64,000 nt of DNA from Chrysoporthe austroafricana (GCA_001051155.2 JYIP02000006.1:1240001-1304000), one strand, 5' to 3'; numbered from the stretch's first letter, positions 10,931 through 23,386 are shown. Made by a program: numbers and translations. Notes: a model not told the origin generated them from the sequence alone.

Positions 10931-11811
10931 AGTGGCAGGCCAGATGATCGACAGCAGAGACAATATACGGCAAGGCATAGACGAAGATCAGACGGAACAT
11001 AAGCTCCGGGTTGCGGAATTGGAGCGTTGCATGGCAACCACCCTTCGATGGACCCCTTTGGGTCTGTCCACACAGCTGGAGTTGTGCGCGGGTTCAGGAC
11101 GGAGGCACTGTTTGACTACGTAGACATTGTCTGGGAGGATACTGGTCAGTGTGCCGACACCATACATGCATGGTTGAATACCTTTTCCATGACTTGGCAA
11201 TATGTTGTGGCCGGGCGTGTACGATACGAGGGATACTCATGATGGATTTGTTTTTCTTCTGGGAGGAGGGGGATGTTGTTTTCAGAAGGCCTGGTCAAGG
11301 GTTCAAGGGACTTTGGACGTTGATCTCTATTGCGAACAGGCAGAACGTGCTCGTGGAAGTAAGGACTCGCGAGCTGTACATGTCAAAAGCCTCAATAGGA
11401 CGGAGACTTGAGATCTTGTTCCCAGATATCTGCCCTGCGTACCACGACCTTCTCCAGATCCGCAGTGTAGCTCGTGGACTTTCGATCACGAGCTGCGAAA
11501 TGAAATCATACGGCTATCTTTATTTATACCGTTCAGGGCTGCTGGATGACTCCGAATGTGACATGGTGGTGGTTCTGCGGCGGGCGAAACCATGTTGGGC
11601 CACAGCCGAATTTCCAGCGCTACGGAGTACAGACATGCCAGACCCCTGGGCCTCTGACAACCCCGCGAATTGAATGCCCCTGCCCCACCATATTTTATCA
11701 AGGTCGCCTGCAAGCAACCGTGACTCCTCCGCTCGTGACGAGACAGACGACTCTGCCTCTAAACCTCAACCCCTCCACGGCATACGATCCGTCGACCACC
11801 GATTGCCCAGC
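10931..11811. other. Intergenic, Rheb 3' end and seryl-tRNA synthetase promoter
   Basis: 881 bases. Open frames of up to about 170 codons occur on the + strand (11149-11673), but they show no recognised domain. I treat the stretch as UTR and promoter. Confidence 0.5.
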
Positions 11812-13621
11812 ATGCTCGACGTCAACGACTTCATCACCGAGCGGGGTGGAAACCCTGAGAAGATCAAGTGTGTCTGCCCCTTGCCCTAGGGATTCAGGTA
11901 GCCAGCCTGCTATGGTACCACCCGCGAGGATACGAGGAGGGCGGTAGACTGATAGACGCTTCGCAGGGAGTCGCAGCGACGCCGAGGAGCTCCCGTCGAG
12001 ATCGTCGACGAGATCATTGCCCAATGGGATGACCACCGCAGGACGCTGTACGCTGCGACACAGCTGAAGAGCAGGATCAACGAGACGCAGAAGGCGATCA
12101 GTATGAAGAAGAAGGTCAGCTCGCCCGCGGTCACGACCTTGCCAAAATCGTGCTGCTCCCGCTGACCAGGGCCTTGCCGGTGTAGAACAAGGAGAACGCC
12201 GACGACCTCCTGCAGGAGAAGGCCGCCCTCGTGAAGTCCGAGAAGGAGCTTATGGACCAGGCCACCGTCAAGGAGGCCGAATACAAGGCCAAGCTCAACA
12301 CCGTCGGCAACATCGTGCACGACAGCGTCCCGGTCTCCATGGACGAGGCCAACAACGCGGTGATCCGCACCTGGGCCCCCGAGGGCGTGACTGTCGAGAA
12401 GCGCGACTGTCTGTCCCACCACGAGGTTCTCACGCGCATAGACGGATACGAGCCGGAGCGGGGCGTCAAGGTCGTCGGGCACAGGGGCTACTTCCTCAAG
12501 AACTGGGGCACGTTCCTGAACCAGGCGCTGATCAACTACGGCTTGGAGTTCCTAAACGGCCGAGGCTACACCGCGCTCCAGGCGCCCCAGTTTATGCTGA
12601 GGGACGTCATGGCCAAGACGGCGCAGCTCGAGCAGTTCGACGATGAGCTGTACAAGGTCACGGACGGCCCGCCCCAGAACGACAAGTACCTCATCGCGAC
12701 GAGCGAGCAGCCCATCTCGGCGTTCCATGCGGATGAGTGGCTGCAGAAGACGGACTTGCCGCTGAAGTACGCCGGTTTCTCTACCTGTTACCGGAGAGAG
12801 GCGGGTGCGCATGGTCGCGACGCCTGGGGTATCTTCCGTGTCCACCAGTTCGAGAAGGTGGAGCAGTTCGTTCTCACCGATCCGGAGAAGAGCTGGGAGA
12901 TGTTTGATGAGATGATTGGCGCCTCCGAGGCTTTCTACCAGTCCCTGGGCTTGCCATACCAGGTTGTCTCTATCGTGTCTGGAGCTCTGAACAACGCCGT
13001 ACGTCACTGAAACCGGAGACTCGACTGGCACAAGTGATGCTAACTGCTCGACATAGGCTGCCAAGAAGTTCGACTTGGAAGCGTGGTTCCCCTTCCAGTA
13101 AGCTGCATACCTACAGCCCTACTAATTCCAGAGCATCCAGTACTGACGTATCATGTCCAAATAGGGGTGAATACAAGGAGCTCGTCTCTTGCTCCAACTG
13201 CACTGACTACCAGTCTCGGAACCTCGAGATAAGGTACGGCAACAAGAAGCAGACGGACGTCAAGAAGACCTATGTTCACTGCCTCAACTCCACGTTGTGT
13301 GCCACCACCCGTGCGATGTGCTGCATCATGGAGAACTACCAGACCGAGGATGTGAGTCTGCCCGTATATTCCTCATTGGAGATCATCTGCTAACCAGGCG
13401 GTTAGGGTCTGAGAATTCCAGAGCCTCTGAGGAAATACCTGCCCGGCGCTCCCGACTTTATTCCCTTCACCAAGGAGCTGCCCAAAGACACCACCTCCCA
13501 GAAGCAGAAGGCCAAGGACAACAAGGCTCCCAAGGTCAAGGACGCTGCCAAGTCAGCAGCAGGTGCTGCCGCAGATGCAGTTGGGAAGGTTGCCGACAAG
13601 CTGAAGGAGGCGGCTGTCTAG
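11812..13621 (+). CDS. SES1: Cytosolic seryl-tRNA synthetase
   Basis: Six exons: 11812-11867, 11967-12114, 12186-12998, 13057-13097, 13165-13351 and 13406-13621; 486 residues. It charges tRNA-Ser with serine. The N-terminal [25 protein letters not shown] leads into a long charged coiled-coil arm (about residues 30-110) that grips the tRNA variable arm. The class II core has the motif 2 region ([20 protein letters not shown]) and the motif 3 end ([12 protein letters not shown]). The last 50 or so residues are Lys/Ala-rich, the basic tail typical of eukaryotic cytosolic enzymes. No mitochondrial presequence is seen. Exon 4 is only 41 bases. All phases close. Confidence 0.96.
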
Positions 13622-14174
13622 ATTCTGTGTCCTCGATGTTAGAGCGGGCGCAGGTTTCCCGGCTTTATTTCTGATACCTTAAAAATACTGTGGAAGGAAT
13701 TGCAAGGCATGATAGAATATCACATCAATACCTGACCGTTGTCTGGTTCGTTGTCGTAGTCACCAGTTCAGGGGTTGGAGGGACAGACTCGCTTAGAATG
13801 CTGATTTCGGCTACACGGTTTTCGCGTGATGAGGCAAGGGTACCACTTCCATTCTCGGAACTTCTGAGTGCACTTGCCTTTCCAATGATGCTGAGTTACC
13901 TTGCACCGCCACCTTTGACTCCCAACATTTTCTCCTCACACGAGTGATTCTTCTTTCTCACTTCCCAAACATACGGAGATCATCATATGAGTTTGCGCGT
14001 TCAAGATGTTGTAGATCATTGGGGACGATTATTTGGCTGCCCCTGCTAAGAATAGCCGGGGATTGGGCCCCAGTCGCAGGCCCAGGCCTTCAAAACCTCG
14101 TTTCATCTCACGCTCAGCTTTACGCCGCCCATCAAACGTCAACCCACAAGACCACGCCAGATGGAAAGGAAGTT
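13622..14174. other. Intergenic, seryl-tRNA synthetase 3' end and ZUFSP promoter
   Basis: 553 bases. The ZUFSP reading frame stays open upstream to about 13944, but that part has no zinc-finger or other family feature and the first good ATG is at 14175. No gene is called. Confidence 0.55.
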
Positions 14175-15664
14175 ATGGAATGTCCATTTTGCGGGTTCAA
14201 GCCTCCGCAAGGGGAGCATGAGGACTATGCAATGCAGCTAGTACGTATGATCCGCATCTGCAACCTCACTTCGGTGTGGCTTCGGCTGCCGCCCGTTTCT
14301 CACCCATGAGCCAGCTAACACATCTGCAGCACATAGAAACCGACCACTCTGAAGGCAAGATGCCATTCGTGCCAGACGAGGGTCTCTCGAACCCCGAGAA
14401 TGCCACTGAGGGACTAGATGGAGTTAGCGACGCGTATGTGGAGTGTCCTATTGACGACTGCAACGAGGTCGTCGTCAGGGGTGAGCTCGACTATCATCTC
14501 GAGCTGCACTCAGATGAGGCTGAGGATGGCAGTGCGACACCTCAACCAGAGCCTGCGACAGCGGCAGCATCACAAGAGGCTGCTGACATCAGCAGTGAAG
14601 ATGTCCGCCGCGCAAGATCATCCAAGAGGCGGCGCTCATCGCCAACGCGCGATACGTCCCAGGACTCTGACGAGGTGGCTGCACATTCCCGCCGTAAAAA
14701 GGCTATCTTTGCGTGGAGGAACATCCTATCGATGCCTAAGTGGAACAAATCTAAGACAGAGAGCAGCGACGGCACGACAGCCACCTCCGCCAGCAGCTCT
14801 ATTTCCAGTGGCATGACACAGCCGAAACAGCTTGGCAAGGCAGAGCTAGGTCGGTTTGCCCATGAGAAACAGATGCCAGAATGGCTTGTCAGAATGTTAA
14901 AGCGGGACGGGCAGGTCGTTGGCGAGAATGTCATACCGGTGTTGACGCAGATGCTGCAGCAATCCGCCTCGACGGAGTATGCCTACCTCTGCCACCCGTG
15001 TGTACAGCACGTATCGAAGTTGCGGCGCGAGGGCGGCTTCTGCGGGTACCGAAACATCCAGATGATGTCTTCCTTCATCATAGGGACCGGGTACGAGGGA
15101 TCACACAACAATTTCAACGGGAAATTACCGAGCATTTTCGACATACAGGAGTTCATCGAGACGGCTTGGGATCGAGGTATCAACCAGCAAGGGCGTATTG
15201 AGACCGGTGGCGTCAGAGGAACCCGCAAGTACATCGGAACGCCAGAGGCTCAGGCCATGCTACGGCACCTAGACGTGCCGTGCATGGCTCAGGGTTTCAA
15301 GAACAAGAAGGAAGCTGGCAAGGCGGAGGCCAGTCTGCTCGTTAATGTGGAGCGGTACTTTGCGCAGGGCGTCTACAGTCCGGAGGACAGGGTGCGGTGC
15401 ACGACGCTGCCGCCTATCTACTTCCAGCATGCGGGTCACTCGATGACGATTGTGGGCATCGAGAAGCAGACGAACGGTAAGGCGAACCTGCTTGTGTTCG
15501 ACCCCATGTTCCGCGACTCGGCGGTCATCACGCAGCGGGTCGGCCGGGAGTTCAAGTATAAGTACGCGGACTCGGCGTTGAACGCGTACCGGAGAGGGCA
15601 TAAGTATCTGAGACGGTATCGCGAGTTCGAGGTCTTGAGGTTGGGGCATTCCTTCCTTATTTGA
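14175..15664 (+). CDS. ZUFSP/ZUP1-type cysteine protease (putative K63-linked deubiquitinase)
   Basis: Two exons, 14175-14240 and 14330-15664; 466 residues. A C2H2-type zinc finger opens the protein (MECPFCGF, then HIETDH across the intron), and a second finger-like stretch follows (VECPIDDCNEVV with YHLELH). Residues about 110-190 are Ser/Arg-rich and disordered. The C-terminal half is a peptidase C78 fold. Its presumed catalytic Cys (about residue 259) is in GGFCGYRNIQM, the His (about 391) in FQHAGHSMTIVGIE and the Asp in LVFDPMF. Family members such as human ZUP1 and fission yeast Mug105 cleave K63-linked ubiquitin; the related UfSP enzymes process UFM1. The zinc fingers point to ubiquitin rather than UFM1 (inference). 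The start gives the zinc finger directly at the N-terminus, as in relatives. Confidence 0.88.
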
Positions 15665-16146
15665 GAGGAGCAATACAGTGATTTGCTAACTCTACGACAG
15701 GCTGAAACCATCTGCGGACGCCCTGCACGGAAATTAGTGGATTCGTGACGAGCGAAACTTCCCAATTTGTGTTCCCTATAAAGACCAAGACTCGCAGCAC
15801 CGAGAAGGATAGACCGGATGACGACAAGGAGAAATGTCACGCATGAGCTGTTGGAGTAGCATTCTTGTGCAGACGGCATCAGGGTGGGGAGGAGATTCCC
15901 ATTCTGGGAGCGAAGAAATGACGCTGACGCATTTTTTTCCCCACGGGCATATGAAGCACAAGTACTGGCCCCACCGAAATTGCATTGATAAGGCGTTGTC
16001 CTGAAGTAATGCTCGGAGGCACAGAATGGTATTATAGAGTCGCAATGATATCGGGGTTAAAGTGGCCTGTCTAATGTCTACAGGATCATCAACGCCAATA
16101 CAAAGATCCATCATTAACGCCGAGATACGAACTGTCCGCTTCCCAT
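15665..16146. other. Intergenic, convergent 3' regions of ZUFSP and HAM1
   Basis: 482 bases between two stop codons. No gene or notable structure was seen beyond the expected 3' UTRs. Confidence 0.6.
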
Positions 16147-17135
16147 CTATGCGGAGGCTTGCTGTTTGAACCATGCCTGCAGTTTCTCAAGTGCCCGTCC
16201 GCGATGAGAAATCTTGTTCTTTTCTGACTTCTCCATCTCAGCGTATCTGTGCATCTTGTCAGTGTCTCATGTTGTACGAGACAGGATCTGCTCGTCGTCT
16301 CAGGGTCACCCACGTCTTGCCCTCATACTCGAAGATAGAATCCCAGCCGAAGGTGGGCGGTCCCCTCGTTGGCACGATTTTGCCCTGTTATTCCATATAG
16401 CACATCAGTACAAGAACCGTCTTCTCGAAGTCACGATGACAACATGAAGAGCAAGGACGGGATCGCCGCCCCCAGAGGCTTGACGATCCCGTCCTCCCCT
16501 CCTCCGCGCCAGATCAACCAGCTCACCTGCGTGATCCCCTGGAACAACACCGGCTCGTGGCCCGGGCCCTGGGAGAAGCCGAACGTGCAGACGGCCTTGG
16601 CGCCCTTGTCCTCGTACGCGGCGAGGAGGTTGTTCAGGCCCTCGTGACCTAGATCCTGGAGGAACCACTTGCTGTTGATCGCCTCAGGTTAGTCACACCG
16701 TCGGCCGCGCCCGCGACCACCTTGCCGGATGGCCCGGAACCCCAGAACTGGAGAACGTACATGTAGGGCCCGGGCAGGCCCTTCAGGGCATCAAAGCAGA
16801 GACATGTGTCTTCCACCAGAACGGGGCCCCCGACCTAGATGCAGTCCGTCAGTCCGTCAGTTAACCAGGAACTTGGTGCTGTCCTCATGGCATGTAGGGT
16901 TGAATTTCGGTGTGTGTGAGAGAATGGTGGTGGATTGGGAAGGGGGGGGGATTACCTGCTCTGCCGCGGACCGGCACTTGGCAACCGTCACCTCCTCCAG
17001 CGTCCCCTGCACCTCGACCAGGTCCAGCGCCTGGCTGTTGACCTCGATCGTCGGCTCGAGGATCGCCTTGACCTCGGCCAGCTTGTTCTTGTTGCCGGTG
17101 ATGAAGTTGACGACGGGGGTGGCTTGGGAGGCCAT
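16147..17135 (-). CDS. HAM1: Inosine triphosphate pyrophosphatase (HAM1/ITPA)
   Basis: Five exons: 17135-16956, 16834-16761, 16671-16527, 16384-16314 and 16246-16147; 189 residues, the normal size. It hydrolyses ITP, dITP and XTP to monophosphates and so keeps deaminated purines out of nucleic acids. The substrate site [17 protein letters not shown] near the N-terminus, the acidic motif [19 protein letters not shown], and [17 protein letters not shown] with [10 protein letters not shown] at the C-terminus are all in the family order. Intron 1 starts GTAAT followed at once by nine Cs. Intron 2 uses the CAACAG acceptor, giving [14 protein letters not shown] across the junction. It lies head to tail with FAP7. 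Confidence 0.95.
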
Positions 17136-17571
17136 GGTGGGGGTCGGCCTGAGGCGCGTCAGCGAGGAGCAGGATGAGAAAGAGGAGGTCGGGAGAATGG
17201 AGGGAACGGAGGAGAAGACAAAAGATCAAGATGTGCTGATTGTATGCTTGTTGGACTTGAACGTGAGTCAACTTGATATTGATGTATTGGGTGGGACCTT
17301 TTTAGACCAGGGTTTCCCAGGGTTTTGGTAGATAGCTTAATTGCATATCTGAACGATCTCCAGTGGCATACCAAGCAACGCACTTGCTTAGGCCTGCTAT
17401 CACAAGTCAAGAAAATCATTTTGATTTCTCAGGGGTATCATATTGAACTTCTGAACGCCTCTTCATCCCGTCTCTGCTTTCGGCTTCCAAACCCGAATCT
17501 AAACCTCTCTTTCCCTCCCTCTTTCCCTCATGGGAATCGCCTCTGGAAAAGAGCCCCCCCTCCGGATCTTT
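17136..17571. other. Intergenic, HAM1 promoter and FAP7 3' end
   Basis: 436 bases between two - strand genes. No gene is seen. Confidence 0.6.
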
Positions 17572-18339
17572 TCACTCAGCCTTGTTGTCCTGCTTCCACT
17601 GCTTCAGCCACGACTGGATCCTCTCGACGTTCTCCTCCAGATCCTCGTTCGTGTTGCTCTTGAGCTCGACGACGATCTCCTCATCATACGAGTCCCGCGC
17701 CTCCTCAAGGAGCACCTCCATGATCTCGGAGTCTATATTCTCCTGCAGTTTGACCTCGGGATAATTCCTGTCTCAGTGGTCAATATATTGGCAGCAGCAC
17801 GGTGAGATGATGTCGGATGAACGGGGGAGGGAAGTGAGGGAGGAGGGGGCAAGTGAGATATGCGTGCGAGGAAGGGCTCACCTCGCCGCAAGCCGGTCAT
17901 AATGAACAGCAGAGTCCACCCTCAGCACCACCACGAGGTCGATCCAGCTCTTAGGGAACAGGTCGCAGGCGTGCCAGTCGATGATGCAGCCTCCCGCCCT
18001 GCACTCGTCCTCAATGGCGTCTAGCAGCTATATCGAGGTGTCAGCCCTTAGGTGCTCATCCGGCTCTAGAAATACACTCCCAACTACAGGACTTAGAAAA
18101 AGAAAAGGCCCAAAGGGGTCCCCTCGACCCGTCCGGTTTAGACGAACCTTGTCCTCGTCCACGATCCAGCTCTGGTACTCCTCGTCCCAGCCCTCGTGAC
18201 ACTCCCTCTCCTTGACGACCTGGTTCACGCTCAGGTGCTTCAGCTCGGGGCACTTCTCGGCGAGCACCTCGCAGTGCGTCGTCTTGCCCGTACCGGGCGT
18301 GCCGGTGATTATTATGTTGGGGAGAGATCTTGACGACAT
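17572..18339 (-). CDS. FAP7: Adenylate kinase isoenzyme 6 homolog (Fap7), ribosome biogenesis ATPase
   Basis: Three exons: 18339-18148, 18027-17882 and 17767-17572; 177 residues. The P-loop is GTPGTGKTTHCE near the N-terminus. The Walker B-like D-x-H motif is in IIDWHACDLFPKSW, then VVVLRVDSAVHYDRLAAR, and the C-terminus ends in an acidic/Trp-rich helix. Fap7/AK6 binds Rps14 and is needed for the final 20S to 18S rRNA cleavage in the 40S pathway; it has weak adenylate kinase activity. It acts in nucleus and cytoplasm. The first donor is GTTCGT, a weak form also used in the nearby UPRT gene; frame and motifs leave no better choice. Confidence 0.94.
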
Positions 18340-19385
18340 GGTGTGCGGGTTGGGGGGTGTGAGTTGTTGTAGGTGATGGATGAGTGGCTAGGAAGGCTCG
18401 ATGTGGTGTTGTTAATTGGAAACGAATGGTTGAGACTAGGAGACAGATTTTCCTGCCCTGAATATGGAATTATGCGAAGGGAGAGGTGACGAGAATGAAA
18501 CCTTTGCCTAGCTTCTTGTAGTTAGGTATCCGGTCAAAGTCACAGTTGATATGCTGCTTGCTCTTCACGCGTACGTACACTTCGGATGATAATATGAAAA
18601 TTTTCGTTGTATGTGAGGGTTAGGGTAAGGGTTGTATTCGGAATGACCATTTTAAGACTTTCCGGGCACGACGCAAAAGTGGCTGGGAATGGCGTTTGAC
18701 AGATGCTGCCGTTGGGTAACGGTGGCGCTGCTTGCAACCACGGTCCGAGATGTTGATTGATGGAGGGAGCTTCAGCTCCCGGCCTCGAAACGAGCCTTAA
18801 ACGCTTTGCGGGTGGATGTGGGCCTCGCTTCGTCCTACGGCGGCAATATGCCATGTCGAAGTCATGGATTGCTCGGTGGGAAGGGCACTCAACGGCCTAA
18901 CTGACGTGTTTCTGCTAACGCCTAAATACCTTCCTTCCATCCCTGATGTATGCTGCCGTTTGCCCTGGGGACACTTGTCTACCCATGATACGGCCAGATG
19001 TAGAGTAGGGTGTGGTGGGTGATAATCTCAACCTAAGACTGTCGATAGCGTGGGACGAGTCCGAAAAAACCAAGCTGGCGGACGGTCCCCTGATCATCAT
19101 AACCTGTCCTAAAACACGCGCGCAGAGGCGACACTAGAAAAAGAACCTCCCCCCCCCTCCACTTCCCCTCGCTGCTGGGAACACCTGCAACTGCGAATCT
19201 CTCAAATCCTTTTCCGCGAATTATGATCTATAGGTGAAACCGTAACGATCAACCAGACTCCCTAGGACGTGAAAGCGGGAAGCCGCCCAGACGATACGGC
19301 TTCCCACTGGTGGAGGAGTGCCGAGCAACTAAACTCCAAGTGAAGATGATGCAAAATCCAAGATTCCGAGCTTTTGTTAGGGCAA
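18340..19385. other. Intergenic, FAP7 promoter and NAP1 3' end
   Basis: About 1 kb. A C-run near 19147-19157 and AT-rich stretches around 18590-18620 are the only visible features. No gene is supported on either strand. Confidence 0.55.
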
Positions 19386-20934
19386 TTAGCTCTGCTTGCA
19401 TTCCGCGGCCTCCTGCTTGGGCTTGGAGCCATCATCCTACAGAGCATTAGTACGTGACAGTGGAATTGAGGGGGGGGGGGGTCGGGATGTCTTACGTCGT
19501 CCTCGTCCGACTCCTCGTCCTCGTCACGGTCCTCGCTCAGGTCGTCCTCATCATCATCCTCGTCGAAGTCCTCCTCATCGAAGTCGTCCTCCTCCATCTC
19601 CTCGAAAGCCAGGGCCTCTCCGGTGAACCAGTCGATAGCGCGGGGGATCAGCTTCTCCTTGATATCCTCGCCCAACTGGTAGTCAAGCTCGAGGCGCTCC
19701 TCGATGTCGGAAGCGGCGTCGTCATCGTCCTCAGTGGGTGCCTTGGGTGGGGAGAAGAAGTTGAAGAAGGACTCGGTGGGGACAGTCTTCTTGACGATGC
19801 GTGTTTGTTTCGTGTCTGACTTGGTTAGCACTGGCGCCATCACCGGTGTGTCCCTGGGGTTCACGGGAGCTTACTCTTGTTGCGCTGCTTCTTCTGCTCG
19901 ATCCGGACTGTGAGGTCCTTACCCTCCTTCCAGTTGATCTTGTCACCGTCGGCGTGGTCGTAGATAAAGTCACCACCGTAGCCGGACTCGTTCTGGTAGT
20001 AGTAGGTCTTGGTGATGAGCTTGTTGGTGAAGTACTCGTTCTCGTCGAACTCGAAGATGAGGCGGAAGCCAGGCCTCTCCAGGTACTCCATGCGGATATC
20101 AACGAGGTGCTTGAGGGCGCCCTCGTCACGGTCAGTGATCATCTCGGCGAGGGAGATCTGGTTCTTCATGGCAGACAGCCAGAACTCTGGGATGCCGTTG
20201 ACATTCTCGCTGGACTCGATAGACTTCTCCTTCTCGGCAGCGTCGGGCTTGGCCTCCTCGTCCTCGTCCTCCTCATCTTCCTCCTCACCGTCCGCGATCT
20301 CCTGCTCGGTGGGCTCGGCCTTGCCGTTGACGATCTCGGCACGCTTCTGGTACAGAGGGGTGAACTTGGCGAAGTACTTCTTCTCGAGCTGGAGGACCTC
20401 CTCCTGGAACTCGGCCTCGAGCTTGGTGTGCTCCTTCTGGATGCCCTTGAGACCGGCGACGCGCTTCTTGACCTGGGTGGGGAGGGACTCGATGTAACCG
20501 GAGGAGCGGCCGACGAGGGAGCCGAGGCGGCCCTGGATCATCTGGACGAGCTTTGGGTTCTGCGCGAAGATCGAGGCAGCCGCGGCACGGTCCAGGTCCT
20601 CTGTGGTGGCGAGGGCGCAGTCAGCGTGCCGTCCCTGGGCGGGCGATTCCCAACAGGTTCCACAGGCGCGGGGTATCTGGCACTAACCTTCCTTGATGCT
20701 GTCGACACCAGGCTGCGCAGCATGCGACGAGATGGGTGCATTGTTGGCGGGGGTGTTTTGAGGGGTCCTGGCAATGCCATCATCAGCACGGGGCACTCGA
20801 GATTTTTCCCTCCCTTATCGCGGGCGGCGAGAAGGGTGGTGCTTTCGTGCCGCAGGAGGCCAGGTGGGCCGGGGGGGGAGGACTTACGGTGCCACGGCCA
20901 AGTCCTGGCGCTTGTTGCGGATGGGTTCAGCCAT
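19386..20934 (-). CDS. NAP1: Nucleosome assembly protein 1 (histone chaperone)
   Basis: Five exons: 20934-20888, 20767-20688, 20600-19875, 19815-19496 and 19436-19386; 407 residues. NAP1 binds H2A-H2B, carries it to the nucleus and helps assemble nucleosomes. After a polar N-terminus comes the long dimerisation helix ([20 protein letters not shown] onward). The NAP fold includes [11 protein letters not shown] and [20 protein letters not shown]. The C-terminal acidic tail is almost all Asp/Glu (about residues 345-390). The protein ends ECKQS, a CaaX-like box; Nap1 proteins are known to carry a similar terminal Cys. Introns 1 and 4 have runs of eight and twelve Cs shortly after the donor. Confidence 0.95.
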
Positions 20935-23386
20935 GATGTGTGTTGTGTGGTGATGGTTTGGCGAAAGGAGAGGCTGGGTTGAGCCGAGGGGAGGATGTGC
21001 GAAGTACCTGGGAGGGAGGAGCGGTGTTGGAAGAGCTGTTGTGGATGATGAATGGTTTTCTGGAGGGGACTGACTGGGTAGCGTAGCGGGCGGGACGCTT
21101 CGAAATTTTGGAGAAAGCGCGGGTGGGGTCTTGGTCCAGTCCTGGTTCCGCCGCGCCTCTGACTGGCAGCACTGGCACTGGCACTGGCACGCTGGGACAC
21201 GCTGGGGACCGCTGGTAACGGCTGGAGTTGCCAACGGAAGCGTTCTCCCAGAGGCACAGAGGCCTGCTGGTGTACCTCTACGTACCCCGTACCCCCCGTA
21301 CCCAGTACGTACCCGGTCGCCCGCCTAGGCCCATGCAGCTCATCCACCCCACCCGCTTCACCCATGCCCATACCCAGCTTTGGCGAGAGGCGAACCTTTT
21401 GTTGGGACGAGGGGCCAGGGACCGCACCGCACCGCACCGGCAAAAAGTCTATCGCTGCTGACGGTAAATTTTCAACTGCTGGGCCTACCTGCGCCCTCTC
21501 CACAACGACGCCCTTCCGTGTCCCGTCGCTGACGGAGGAGTCATCGTTATCTACGGGGCACCACCTCTTGCACGCTTTCGCACGGGGGTTCTGTTCCTGC
21601 CATCTGCGGCCCAGACCTGTTTCTGGCCCCCCTCTGCTGCGACAACTCTAGGCATATCTCTAGGCACTTATGTATGCCGTACGTGTCCCGTCGAGCCGCC
21701 CTTACCGAAGGAAAAAAGAAAACAAAGAAAAAGAAGGGTGCCCGTCTGGTCCTTACTAGAGTGGCAATCCTCTTGTCGGGGCGGTCGGCGTTCAGTGAGG
21801 GTTACTGCAGTAGCAAGGCGACAGCCTAGTCGGACGCGATTCATTGACCGTCCCTGTCGACTATAGCGCTTCCAACGCGTTCGGTGTTATAGCACCTGGG
21901 CGGCTCATGATATGCGGGCTACCTCGTTCTCACGAGGCGAATCATCGGTGCACGTTCGGTCCCACTGATCCAGCAGAACGCTTTGCTCTCCCGGGCGAGA
22001 CGGCAGGCTGAGGTGCTGAACGACAGCCCCACAATTGTAACTGAAACGTGCACTTTCAAGCACTGATGCCCAGCCTAGCACCTCGCCGTGGGATGTCCTC
22101 CTGACCTGGCGCCATCGTCGCCGCCGTCGTCCTACCGGGTACTGCTCCCTATGCCTTGTAGCTTGAGTGCCGAGGCTTCTATATCGGGTGGCAGAGTATA
22201 GGTTTACGCACTGGTCTCTGGAATGGTAGGTCACAGCAACAGGAACACGGATGACCAGAGAATATTCCACAGCAGCAGGACGTACTACCTAGGTATAGCG
22301 GTCTTCCATCTGTCCGGAACTGACTGGTGTTGCCCACCCTCATGGTCTGCACTTCGTGGTGTTGCTGTGACTTAGGTGGCTCTGCAGGCGCCCGAAACTG
22401 GATAAGTCCCGCTAGGCCTCGCTGGCGGACCACGAAAAGCAGGGCTGCTGCAGAGCCTGAACATGCTTGGCTGGGCGCTAAGGTCCCAGAGCAGCTTTTT
22501 TCCTCTACAGCTACCTCTGTCATGTCTCAGAGAGGATGATTCTGTACGCCCGTAGAGTTATTCGCCTCCACGTTCGGCTCCTTTGGAAGTCCAGGGCCAC
22601 TCAATCCACCCGGCCTCTTCCCTGAGCCGACTCCACCGGGCAGCTGTCATTTTTCCGTGGTCTCAAAATTCCTTGAGACATGCCTCATGGGGATCGGGGA
22701 CGTAGATCTCTCGGTAGGGTCACTTTTGTCGGTGAGCCCATGAATAGGTTACCTCTCATGAAAAAGCCCTTCGAGACTCCACTGGGCCGAAGAAGCCGAC
22801 TATCTTGAGTCAATCTAGAACAGGCTCCTCCATGGGGTATGGGAATGTCCTGCGGAGTCGTAGGATTTGTGGAGGATTGCTGTGATTTATAGCCTGGAAA
22901 TCGCAATGCCGACTCCGAAATCGTCGCCAGAGTTTTCACAACTGTCCTGACTTTGTAAGGCGCATGATGCCACTAGGAGGCGTCGTCCACCCAGTGACGC
23001 TCCAGAGCCGGAAATGGACGCCAACGAATTAGTCACAATTGGCTCCACCAAGCAGGGGGTGCTGACGGTACAGCTTCCGAGACTCATCATGAAAGCTGTC
23101 AGAGCAATTGTTCGAATTTGATCGCTTCCAATCCTCCACTGTAGAAGAACACCACACTGCAAGTTCTCGGACCGCATCGCTTTGTCTCAGTCGGTCTACA
23201 ATCACCGACTCCTGTGACTGTCCGCCTACGGCAAGCTGCATCACAGAGCCCATCTCCGGCGGCGTCTGGCTCTGCCCTGAAAACGGAAACCATCCGAATA
23301 AGCTGCTGTGGATCGAATCCTTGAGTCTTGGGTCAAACCGAGAAACAACGCCCCAATCGTAGTCTTCACAAGCTTACAGCGCCATC
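20935..23386. other. Long intergenic region between divergent NAP1 and PGDH genes
   Basis: 2.45 kb between two divergent starts. It holds a GGCACT hexamer repeat (about 21172-21190), GTACCC-type repeats (about 21270-21312) and a GC-to-mixed composition change. Open frames up to about 120 codons exist, but none reads as a known protein or shows good splice continuity. A long 5' leader for PGDH, a noncoding RNA or an unrecognised small gene remains possible. Confidence 0.5.

Noticed and set aside
13944..14174. Upstream extension of the ZUFSP frame
   Set aside because: No family feature upstream, and MECPFCGF at 14175 is the natural N-terminus with the first zinc finger.
19801..20982. 393-codon + strand open frame, Leu/Val/Asp-rich
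   Set aside because: It is antisense to NAP1; the composition is the mirror of Glu/Asp/Lys codons and it shows no domain.
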